In this document: positions 35,029 to 41,572 of the stretch, in pieces | How the letters are laid out: the number at the start of each line of letters is the position of its first letter | Numbering within the stretch: the stretch's first letter is position 1 | NCBI GenBank assembly: GCA_045537065.1 | Contig: JAZSOT010000038.1 | Location: 1-41,572 of the forward strand | Source of the DNA: RGIG8709 sp045537065 | GTDB lineage: Bacteria > Bacillota > Clostridia > Monoglobales > Monoglobaceae | Reading direction: 5' to 3' | Length of the DNA: 41,572 nucleotides | The notes under the pieces: model-generated | What the model was told of the DNA's origin: nothing | Database searches by the model: none | The model's input: only the letters and a program-made list of their open reading frames with translations | Made by a program: the position numbers and the translations under genes

Positions 35029-35319
35029 ATGCTGTCCAATAACACAAGGAAAGTTTATATTGTAAATGATTTTAAATCGGATAATATTGAACAGGTAATT
35101 TTTATTTTAAAAACCAACAGAAAAAATAGCAGTACCGACATTGCAACCGAGGCTCAATCCATTATAAATAATTATGCAAAAAGAATAAACGGATATTCTT
35201 CATCAGGTAATATAATTGCTAAAAAAGAAAAAAAATCTTTCGGCTTTCTGAAATTTATAGGAATTTTTTCAGCAATTTCGATTTTTACCTACTTGCTTTT
35301 TTCTTATATAAACGGATAA
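35029..35319 (+). CDS. Small putative tail-anchored protein, unknown function
   Basis: A 96-residue protein I do not recognise. Residues 1-70 are polar with a Asn/Lys/Ser-rich composition; a short basic stretch (AKKEKKS, about 64-70) precedes a C-terminal hydrophobic segment (about 72-93, FLKFIGIFSAISIFTYLLFSY), suggesting a C-terminal membrane anchor with the N terminus inside. An AGAGGTG ribosome site precedes ATG by about seven bases, and a strong terminator begins at its stop codon, so it looks like a genuine single-gene unit. No good promoter was recognised, although 34981-35028 is AT-rich. Function unknown. Confidence 0.7.
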   Translation: MLSNNTRKVYIVNDFKSDNIEQVIFILKTNRKNSSTDIATEAQSIINNYAKRINGYSSSGNIIAKKEKKSFGFLKFIGIFSAISIFTYLLFSYING

Positions 35320-35360
35320 ATATAATCCACAGTAGCTTACTGTGGATTATATTTATTTTT
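35318..35360 (+). terminator. 17-bp perfect terminator hairpin spanning two stop codons
   Basis: A perfect 17-bp inverted repeat: 35318-35334 (core AATCCACAGTA) with 35338-35354 (core TACTGTGGATT), loop of three bases, followed on the + strand by ATTTTTT. The stem includes part of the stop codon of the 96-residue gene, and the loop/stem holds the stop (35337-35339) and last codons of the convergent Ppx/GppA gene. On the - strand the T run is poor, so it mainly terminates + strand transcription. Confidence 0.85.
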
Positions 35361-36248
35361 TAGGCAACTAATAATCCCGTCTCTTATTCCGCTATCTGAA
35401 ATTATAAGCTTGGTAGCACAAACTTTTCTGGCTGTTGCAAGAAAGGGAATTAGCCCTCCTATGATAATATCACCTCTTGCTTCTCCTATCCCCTCAAGTG
35501 AGCATCTTTCTTCAACCGTCATTAACCTTAGCTTATCAAACAAATCATAAACCCGTTCCGTATTAATAGACAATCCATTTTTAAATTCATTTCCTGACAC
35601 AAAACTTTCAGCTTTTCCAACAGCACGAATACATCCTCCAAGTCCGATAATCGGAAGATTATTAAACTTTTCAAGCCATAAAAGTTTATCCGTTTCTTGA
35701 ATGAAAATTTCCAAGGCATTATCTATCTTATTTTCTGTTTCTCCTTTTAGATATTGCTCCGTTATACTTCTTGACCCCATAGGAATGCTTATATAATCAG
35801 ATAATTTTCTGTTTTTAACTCCAATTATTTCTGTACTTCCTCCACCGATATCCATTATAAGAAAATCTTCTTCATCTGTGTTTTCAAGAACACCAAAATA
35901 GTCATACTCAGCCTCTTTATCTCCATCAATGACTTCTATACAAAGTCCCGTCTTTTCCTCTATGTAATTTAAAAACATATCTTTGTTTTTAGCTTTTCTT
36001 ACTGCGGCTGTTGCAACAGAATAGATTTTTTCACAACCATAGCTTTCTGCAATTTGCTTAAACTCAAGAAGAGCTTTTTCTGCCCTTAAAATTGCAGGCT
36101 CTTTAAGCATCATATCATCATTCATATTTTCGCTAAGCTTAATAACATTCCTTTTCATAAAGATAGTTTCAAAACCATCTCCTGAAATATCTGCAATACT
36201 CATTCTAACCGAATTTGAACCTAAATCAACAACTGCAACTAATTTCAT
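35337..36248 (-). CDS. Ppx/GppA family phosphatase (short form)
   Basis: A 303-residue exopolyphosphatase/guanosine pentaphosphate phosphatase of the ASKHA fold. Phosphate 1 loop DLGSNSVRMSIAD (7-19), the ATAAVRKAKN segment (93-102), phosphate 2 loop DIGGGSTEIIG (about 142-152), GLGGCIRAVGKAE (about 207-219) and the C-terminal GGLIPFLA. It lacks the C-terminal HD-like domain of E. coli Ppx, corresponding to the short, roughly 300-residue class. Polyphosphate versus pppGpp preference is undecidable from sequence. It is a single-gene unit between terminators; its last six codons lie within a terminator hairpin of the convergent gene. Confidence 0.9.
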   Translation of the reverse strand: MKLVAVVDLGSNSVRMSIADISGDGFETIFMKRNVIKLSENMNDDMMLKEPAILRAEKALLEFKQIAESYGCEKIYSVATAAVRKAKNKDMFLNYIEEKTGLCIEVIDGDKEAEYDYFGVLENTDEEDFLIMDIGGGSTEIIGVKNRKLSDYISIPMGSRSITEQYLKGETENKIDNALEIFIQETDKLLWLEKFNNLPIIGLGGCIRAVGKAESFVSGNEFKNGLSINTERVYDLFDKLRLMTVEERCSLEGIGEARGDIIIGGLIPFLATARKVCATKLIISDSGIRDGIISCLKNKYNPQ

Positions 36249-36274
36249 ATATAAACCCCCTTAAAATTCAGGAC

Positions 36275-36301
36275 AAAAAACGGGCGAATTATCGCCCGTT
36301 T
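36275..36301 (-). terminator. Terminator after HIT-family gene
   Basis: AAACGGGCGA (36278-36287) pairs with TCGCCCGTTT (36292-36301), four-base loop. On the - strand it ends in a T run of about six before GTCC. It closes the PBP1A-alaS-HIT unit eight bases after the HIT stop. Confidence 0.9.
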
Positions 36302-36309
36302 AAAACATA

Positions 36310-36654
36310 TTAACCCGGAGGCCAACCAAGTAGTCTCCCTGCAAGGACATGAAAATGAATGTGACCAACTGTCTGCCCGCCGTTTTCACCGCAATTATTT
36401 ACAATTCTATAGCCTTCCTTATCAAACCCTTGTTCTTTCGCAAGTCTCGCTATAACAGCGAAAATATGACCTATAACAGAAGCGTTATCATCACTTATTT
36501 CATTTGCTGATGATATGTGTTCTTTAGTAATAACAATTATATGCTTTGGTGCCTGAGGGTCAATGTCCAAAAAGGCATAAACTTTTTCATCTTCATATAC
36601 CTTTGTGCTTGGTATTTCACCTGAAGCTATTTTACAGAATAAACAGTCTGACAT
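36310..36654 (-). CDS. Histidine triad (HIT) nucleotide-binding protein
   Basis: A 114-residue HINT-branch purine nucleoside phosphoramidase, which can hydrolyse aminoacyl-AMP leaking from aminoacyl-tRNA synthetases. Visible: CLFCKIASGEIPS with Cys4 and Cys7, the alpha/beta core with FLDIDPQAPKHIIVI, and the HIT motif HIHFHVL (His98, His100, His102; the middle one is the nucleophile position). It begins 11 bases after the alaS stop on the same strand, so co-transcription is very likely; a role in clearing alanyl-AMP is an attractive inference. ATG start, terminator just downstream. Confidence 0.95.
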   Translation of the reverse strand: MSDCLFCKIASGEIPSTKVYEDEKVYAFLDIDPQAPKHIIVITKEHISSANEISDDNASVIGHIFAVIARLAKEQGFDKEGYRIVNNCGENGGQTVGHIHFHVLAGRLLGWPPG

Positions 36655-36665
36655 AAAATCACTCC

Positions 36666-39287
36666 TTACTTAATAAGTTCTTTAACCTTTTCAAGAGCCT
36701 CTTTAATCTTAGAGGCATCCTTTCCGCCTGCCTGAGCACTATCCGGCTTTCCGCCGCCACCACCACCGGTGATTTTTGCTACTTCTCTTATGATATTTCC
36801 AGCATGTGCTCCCTTTGAAACAGCTTCCTTTGTTGCCATTGCAACAAGGTTAACTTTATCATCTACTGATGAAGCAAGAACTATAACTGCACACTCAAAC
36901 TTATTCTTAATATTGTCTCCTGCAGTTCTGAGTGCATTCATATCAAGCCCGTTATCAAGGCGAACAGCAACAACCTTAATACCATTAACCTCTTCAACAT
37001 TGTCTAATGCTTCATCAAGCTTACTGTTTGCAAGCTTTGCTTTTAGGCTTTCAAGTTCTCTCTTGATATTCTTGTTCTCATCAACAAGACTCTGTGCCTT
37101 TGTTTCAACCTCATGAACACTTGACTTAATTGTTTCAGCTATATTATATACAGTATTTTGTGCATTGTTAAGAAGTTCAAGAACTCCGCTGCCTGTAACC
37201 GCTTCAATTCTTCTTACACCTGCAGCAACGCCGTTTTCTGATACAATCTTAAAAAGTCCTGCCTGAGCAGTATTTGAAAGATGTGTACCGCCGCAAAATT
37301 CAACCGAATAGTCTCCCATCGAAACAACTCTTACAACCTCACCATACTTCTCGCCGAACTGTGCTGTTGCACCCAGCTTTTTGGCTTCATCAATATTAAG
37401 TTCCTGTACTGTTATGGGCATTGCATCCAAAATTGCGGCATTTACCGCACTTTCAACCGCCTTGATTTCATCAGCTGTCATTGCCTCAAAGTGTGAAAAG
37501 TCAAATCTGAGGCGTTTGGCCGTTACTTCAGAACCTGCCTGAGCAACATGAGTGCCAAGAACATCCTTAAGCGCCTTGTGCAAAAGATGTGTTGTTGAGT
37601 GGTTGCGGCAAATAGCCATTCTGTTGGTCTTACATACTGAAAGAGTTGCCACATCTCCCTTTGAAAGTGAGCCATCCTCAACCTTTACAATATGAAAATA
37701 CACATTATCGCCGTTCTTTTTGGTGTCAACAACAGTTGCTTTGCCGCTTTTTGCGACAATCAAGCCGATATCTCCTGCCTGACCGCCCATTTCAGCATAG
37801 AACGGTGATTTCTTTACAACCACAACACCCTCTTCGCCAGCACCGATAGCATCAACCTCGCCACCCTCTGAAACAATAGCAACTATTTCGCTTTCAACCG
37901 TCAGGTCGTTGTAGCCTACAAATTCTGTTGCATCAGCTTTGATATTTACAGCACTGTCATCATCCCAGCTTGAACCATCCTTGCGGTTTGCCCTTGCAGT
38001 TTCCTTTTGTAATTTCAGCTGTGCATCAAAGCCTGCTCTGTCAACCGTGAGACCTTGTTCCTCGCAAATTTCAATAGTTAAGTCAATAGGGAAGCCGTAA
38101 GTGTCATTCAATTTGAATGCATCTTCGCCTGAAAGCTCAGTCTTGCCACTATTCTTGGTGTCTTCAATATAGGTATTTAAAATCGCAAGACCGCCTTCAA
38201 TTGTCTTTGAAAACTTTTCTTCCTCAATTCTGATAATTTTTTTGATATAATCTCTCTTTTCGTCAAGCTCAGGATACCCTTGCTTTGATTCATCAATAAC
38301 GGTATCTGCCACAGTATAAAGGAACTCACCTTTAACTCCGAGAAGTCTGCCGTGACGCGCCGCACGTCTTAAAAGTCGTCTTAACACATAACCGCGACCC
38401 TCATTTGACGGAATAACACCATCAGATACCATCATAACTGTGCTTCTGATATGGTCGGTAATTACACGAAGAGAAATGTCAGTCTTTTCGTCATCTTTAT
38501 AATTAACACCTGCAATACGTGAAATGTGCTTCATTGTACTTTGAACGGTGTCAACTTCAAAAAGGTTATTTACACCCTGCATAATGCAAGCAAGTCTTTC
38601 AAGACCCATCCCTGTATCAATATTGGGGTTTGCAAGACGGTTATAGTTTCCGTCCTCGTCCTTGTCGAACTGAGTGAACACAAGGTTCCAGACCTCCATA
38701 AAGCGGTCACAGTCGCAACCAAGCTTACAGTCAGGCTTTCCACAGCTATGTTCAATACCTCGGTCAACGTGGATTTCAGAACATGGACCACAAGGACCTG
38801 TCCCATGTTCCCAGAAGTTGTCCTCCTTGCCCATTTTAACAACACGTTCAGGACTTACACCTATCTCGTTTATCCAGATGTCTCTTGCTTCATCATCTTC
38901 CTCATATACGGTAACCCAGAGAACTTCCTCGGGTATTTCCATAACCTTTGTTAGAAATTCCCAACCCCAGCTAATTGCTTCATGCTTGAAGTAATCTCCA
39001 AATGAAAAGTTGCCCAGCATCTCAAAAAATGTGCCGTGTCTTGCGGTTTTACCAACACACTCAATATCAGGTGTGCGGATACATTTCTGACAGGTGGTTA
39101 CACGCTTTCTTGGCGGTATCTCGGCACCTGTAAACCATTTTTTCATAGGAGCCATACCCGAGTTGATAAGAAGCAGACTGGCATCGTTTTTTGGAACAAG
39201 TGAAAAGCTGTCCAGCCTCAAACAACCTTTTGATTCAAAAAAGCTAAGAAACTTTTCACGAATTTCGTTTAATCCTAAATTTTGCAT
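36666..39287 (-). CDS. alaS: Alanyl-tRNA synthetase
   Basis: Charges tRNA-Ala in the cytoplasm; 873 residues with the chosen start, a normal bacterial length. Order: class II catalytic core (LRLDSFSLVPKNDASLLLINSGM; motif-2-type region TTCQKCIRTPDIECVGKTARHGTFFEMLGNFSFGDY is visible in parts), tRNA-recognition domain, editing domain with the zinc-binding HxxxH (NHSTTHLLH) and CGGTHL, a coiled linker, and the C-Ala domain with the Gly-rich GGGGGGKPDSAQAGG. The frame opens at GTG 39299, but GGAG immediately precedes and overlaps that codon; ATG 39287 is correctly spaced and gives MQNLGLNEIREKF. No T-box fits in the 39-base gap to the PBP gene. Confidence 0.97.
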   Translation of the reverse strand: MQNLGLNEIREKFLSFFESKGCLRLDSFSLVPKNDASLLLINSGMAPMKKWFTGAEIPPRKRVTTCQKCIRTPDIECVGKTARHGTFFEMLGNFSFGDYFKHEAISWGWEFLTKVMEIPEEVLWVTVYEEDDEARDIWINEIGVSPERVVKMGKEDNFWEHGTGPCGPCSEIHVDRGIEHSCGKPDCKLGCDCDRFMEVWNLVFTQFDKDEDGNYNRLANPNIDTGMGLERLACIMQGVNNLFEVDTVQSTMKHISRIAGVNYKDDEKTDISLRVITDHIRSTVMMVSDGVIPSNEGRGYVLRRLLRRAARHGRLLGVKGEFLYTVADTVIDESKQGYPELDEKRDYIKKIIRIEEEKFSKTIEGGLAILNTYIEDTKNSGKTELSGEDAFKLNDTYGFPIDLTIEICEEQGLTVDRAGFDAQLKLQKETARANRKDGSSWDDDSAVNIKADATEFVGYNDLTVESEIVAIVSEGGEVDAIGAGEEGVVVVKKSPFYAEMGGQAGDIGLIVAKSGKATVVDTKKNGDNVYFHIVKVEDGSLSKGDVATLSVCKTNRMAICRNHSTTHLLHKALKDVLGTHVAQAGSEVTAKRLRFDFSHFEAMTADEIKAVESAVNAAILDAMPITVQELNIDEAKKLGATAQFGEKYGEVVRVVSMGDYSVEFCGGTHLSNTAQAGLFKIVSENGVAAGVRRIEAVTGSGVLELLNNAQNTVYNIAETIKSSVHEVETKAQSLVDENKNIKRELESLKAKLANSKLDEALDNVEEVNGIKVVAVRLDNGLDMNALRTAGDNIKNKFECAVIVLASSVDDKVNLVAMATKEAVSKGAHAGNIIREVAKITGGGGGGKPDSAQAGGKDASKIKEALEKVKELIK

Positions 39288-39326
39288 TATATATTTCACT
39301 CCATTTTTCTTTAGATAATAGTATTA

Positions 39327-41522
39327 CTAATTACTTTCACCGCTATCACTGGGTGTATTATTTTCTGAAGCTCCGTCCTCTATAACAATATTTTCAACAT
39401 GAGTTCCATCCGGATTATACTCAGAATACATTTCACTCTCTTCACCTTCTTCAACATGGGTCAGTGTGCAAACTGATGTTGGTTTATTATTTTTCGAGAA
39501 CCAGAAGCTTACTATACTTTCCTCAGGACAGTTTTCGCCTTTTAACTTTCCGCTCTCGGAACAATAAGACATTGAAACTATTCCTTTGGGTGCACTTATT
39601 TGTTTACCGCCAAGTCCTGAATGAATTTCTGCCATAACCTTTCTCCACACAGGAATACACGGGTTACCGCTTACGGGAATGGTTTTTGGTATATCATAGC
39701 CATACCACGCAGCACAAACATAATAAGGTGTAAACCCAACAAACCATCTGTCGTTGTTTGAATCTGTTGTACCTGTTTTACCGCCTGTGAATATAGATGA
39801 TGAAAATGCTGCTCCACCGCCTGTTCCGCTTTGAACAACCTCTCTCAGCATTTGTGCCATAATATAGGCTGTTTCTTCTGACAAAGCAATAGATGTGTTT
39901 TCATCGTTTGACAATATAATATTTCCGCTTGAATCCTCAACCTTTGTATAAGTAATCGGTGAAGAATAAAGACCTCTGTTTGCAAAAGGAGTATAAGCGG
40001 CAGCAAGCTTTGTTAATGAAATTCCGTCTGTCAATCCGCCAAGTGCAAGCTGTGAAAGACCTATATCTGAATAAACCTTTCCATCTCCCCTTTTCTCATT
40101 CTTAACAAGCGTATCAACTTTAAGCTTATAATACATATGATTGAAAGCGACATTTGCACCTAAATCCTCTAAAACTTGAACAGGCACTGTATTTAATGAT
40201 TTTTTAAGTGCATATCGCATAGAAACAGGCCCTTTAAACGTTCTGTCATAGTTTTGCGGTTTCCACTCTCCGTATTCGAGTGGCTTGTCCTGATAAATAT
40301 CTGCCGCATTTATAATTCCGTTTTCAATAGCAGGAGCATAAACTGCTATCGGTTTTATAGTTGACCCCGGCTGTCTCAGGGTGCCACTGGCTCGGTTTAG
40401 AATAAGGTTTCCCATCTTTTGTCCGACTCCGCCAACAATTCCTTTAATCCCACCAGTTACAGGGTCTATAACAACCATTGCTGATTGTGCACCTTTTTCT
40501 CCGCCAGAGTTTGGGAAGTTATCAGAATTTGTGTAAACAGTTTCAATAGCCCTTTGAACTTTCGGACTATAGGTTGAATAAATCTTAAGTCCTCCTGTGT
40601 ATATCATCTTTGATGCAAGGGCTTCTGTGTATCCGTTTTTCATCAAATCCCTTTTTATATCTGATATAACCTGATCAACAAAATAAGAATTTATTCTGCC
40701 GCTTTCGGTTAGGCTTACATTCTCATTGTTAAAATCAAGCTTATAAGCTATAGCCTCATCATACTCTTCCTGAGTAATTTTCTTAAGCTCAAGCATTTTC
40801 GAGAGAACAAGTTCCTGCTTTTCCTTATTCTTTTCAGGATTTAAAAGTGGGTCATAAAGTGTTGGATACTGCGTTATTCCAGCAATAGATGCACACTCTG
40901 CGAGATTTAGCTCGCTTACATCCTTTCCAAAGAATGTCCTTGATGCAGTCTGCACACCGTTACACCCTTGAGAAAGATATATTGAGTTTAAATAAAGCTC
41001 AAGTATCTGGTCTTTACTAAGCTGTTTTTCAAGATTAATAGCTCTTGAAATTTCTTGAATTTTTCTGGCTGCAGTCTTTTGATTCTGCTTTGTTATATTT
41101 TTTATAAGCTGTTGTGTTATTGTGCTTCCGCCAAATGTTGTTGGCTTATTTGTTACTTTATTTATAACATAAACAAAAAACGCCTTTGTTGTTCTTTGAA
41201 TATCAAAACCCTTATGTTCATAAAAACGCTCATCTTCAATGGAAACAATCGCTTTTTGCATATTTTCAGGTATATCTTCAATATCAACCCATACTCTGTT
41301 TTCTTCTGATGAAAGATTAATAAGAGACTTTTCTTCCCCCGTGTCTTCATCAACATAATATATTTGCGAAGAATAGTTCATAGTAAGTGCATCAATATTA
41401 AGATCATCATTATTTCCGAAAATTCCAAAAACAGAACCAAGCATAATTAAACAAATAATAAAGACACCAATGATGGTTGTAAATAAAAATATTTTTGTAA
41501 ATATTTTAAGATACGGATTCAT
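39327..41522 (-). CDS. Class A penicillin-binding protein (PBP1A-like)
   Basis: Bifunctional peptidoglycan synthase, 731 residues. A short cytoplasmic tail and membrane helix (9-34); GT51 glycosyltransferase domain with catalytic Glu96 in SIEDERFYEHKGFD, GGSTITQQLIKN and KIQEISRAINLE; then the transpeptidase domain with STIK (Ser387, Lys390), SLNTVPVQ (SxN) and KTGT (Lys582). The C-terminal 50 or so residues are Glu/Ser/Asn-rich and probably disordered outside the membrane. AAAGGAGG precedes the ATG. It begins an operon with alaS; the 41523-41572 tail contains the SD and a possible -10 (TATAGT) but the -35 may lie outside or at the window edge. Confidence 0.95.
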   Translation of the reverse strand: MNPYLKIFTKIFLFTTIIGVFIICLIMLGSVFGIFGNNDDLNIDALTMNYSSQIYYVDEDTGEEKSLINLSSEENRVWVDIEDIPENMQKAIVSIEDERFYEHKGFDIQRTTKAFFVYVINKVTNKPTTFGGSTITQQLIKNITKQNQKTAARKIQEISRAINLEKQLSKDQILELYLNSIYLSQGCNGVQTASRTFFGKDVSELNLAECASIAGITQYPTLYDPLLNPEKNKEKQELVLSKMLELKKITQEEYDEAIAYKLDFNNENVSLTESGRINSYFVDQVISDIKRDLMKNGYTEALASKMIYTGGLKIYSTYSPKVQRAIETVYTNSDNFPNSGGEKGAQSAMVVIDPVTGGIKGIVGGVGQKMGNLILNRASGTLRQPGSTIKPIAVYAPAIENGIINAADIYQDKPLEYGEWKPQNYDRTFKGPVSMRYALKKSLNTVPVQVLEDLGANVAFNHMYYKLKVDTLVKNEKRGDGKVYSDIGLSQLALGGLTDGISLTKLAAAYTPFANRGLYSSPITYTKVEDSSGNIILSNDENTSIALSEETAYIMAQMLREVVQSGTGGGAAFSSSIFTGGKTGTTDSNNDRWFVGFTPYYVCAAWYGYDIPKTIPVSGNPCIPVWRKVMAEIHSGLGGKQISAPKGIVSMSYCSESGKLKGENCPEESIVSFWFSKNNKPTSVCTLTHVEEGEESEMYSEYNPDGTHVENIVIEDGASENNTPSDSGESN

Positions 41523-41572
41523 TGATTATGTCCTCCTTTTTACAGCACCACATACTATATATTGATACTGCA

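Noticed and set aside
36769..38994. Long open frames on the + strand opposite alaS
   Set aside because: They lie antisense to conserved synthetase domains, lack ribosome sites and give low-complexity translations; they are by-products of alaS codon use.
39288..39326. T-box riboswitch upstream of alaS
   Set aside because: The gap to the PBP1A gene is 39 bases, far too short, and no specifier or antiterminator structure is visible.
1..41572. CRISPR array or cas genes to accompany the Card1-like protein
   Set aside because: No regularly spaced direct repeats and no Cas10, Cas7 or Cas6-like frames are present on either strand.
1..41572. Mobile elements, prophage or attachment sites
   Set aside because: No transposase, integrase or flanking repeats; base composition and codon use look even across the window.

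Overview
The window is a gene-dense, AT-rich stretch of bacterial chromosome. The gene content points to a low-GC Gram-positive of the class Clostridia: class A and class B penicillin-binding proteins, an FHA-FtsW/RodA-PBP cluster, a CvpA-like protein next to Rho, an ECF transporter core beside truA, a YtvI-like permease, a Card1/DUF1887 protein, and canonical SD plus sigma-A-type signals. I cannot name genus or species. I find 33 protein genes, no rRNA or tRNA gene, no CRISPR array, no insertion sequence and no prophage. All but three genes (31962-34243 and 35029-35319, + strand) lie on the - strand. No non-coding gap exceeds about 180 bases.

Layout, read in the direction of - strand transcription (high to low coordinates). 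41522-36310 carries a class A PBP, alaS and a HIT-family hydrolase, ending in a terminator. 36248-35337 is a short Ppx/GppA phosphatase, convergent with a 96-residue putative tail-anchored protein. 34900-34280 is a flavodoxin-fold reductase, convergent with the + strand pair (ApgM-like enzyme, YtvI-like permease); the two meet at a bidirectional terminator. 31786-27695 is pth-mfd, with a promoter divergent from the near-consensus promoter of the ApgM-like gene. 27611-22990 is a cell-surface block: membrane-anchored parvulin foldase, FHA protein, FtsW/RodA and class B PBP.

A promoter with both consensus hexamers and a 17-base spacer (22950-22978) appears to start a run of 11 tightly packed genes, 22923-13143: radical SAM protein, Mrp/Nbp35 ATPase, methyltransferase, EcfA1-EcfA2-EcfT, truA, DUF5711 protein, CvpA-like protein, rho and polysaccharide deacetylase. 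A second strong promoter (13045-13073) drives the glycolytic operon pgk-tpiA-gpmI, which ends in a strong terminator. Then comes a four-gene unit: a Card1/DUF1887 CARF-nuclease-like protein, smc, ftsY and a UPF0182 membrane protein, ending in a terminator before a TetR regulator.

Most of this is housekeeping: glycolysis, tRNA charging and modification, chromosome condensation, SRP targeting, wall synthesis, transcription-repair coupling and termination. The most unusual element is the Card1-like protein beside smc with no CRISPR locus in view and a Ser where the nuclease's catalytic Glu is expected. Secondary points are the ApgM-like enzyme present beside a complete GpmI (possibly a homoserine kinase) and a perfect hairpin spanning two convergent stop codons. 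Several start codons were moved downstream of the longest reading frame on the basis of SD and promoter positions; each entry says where.
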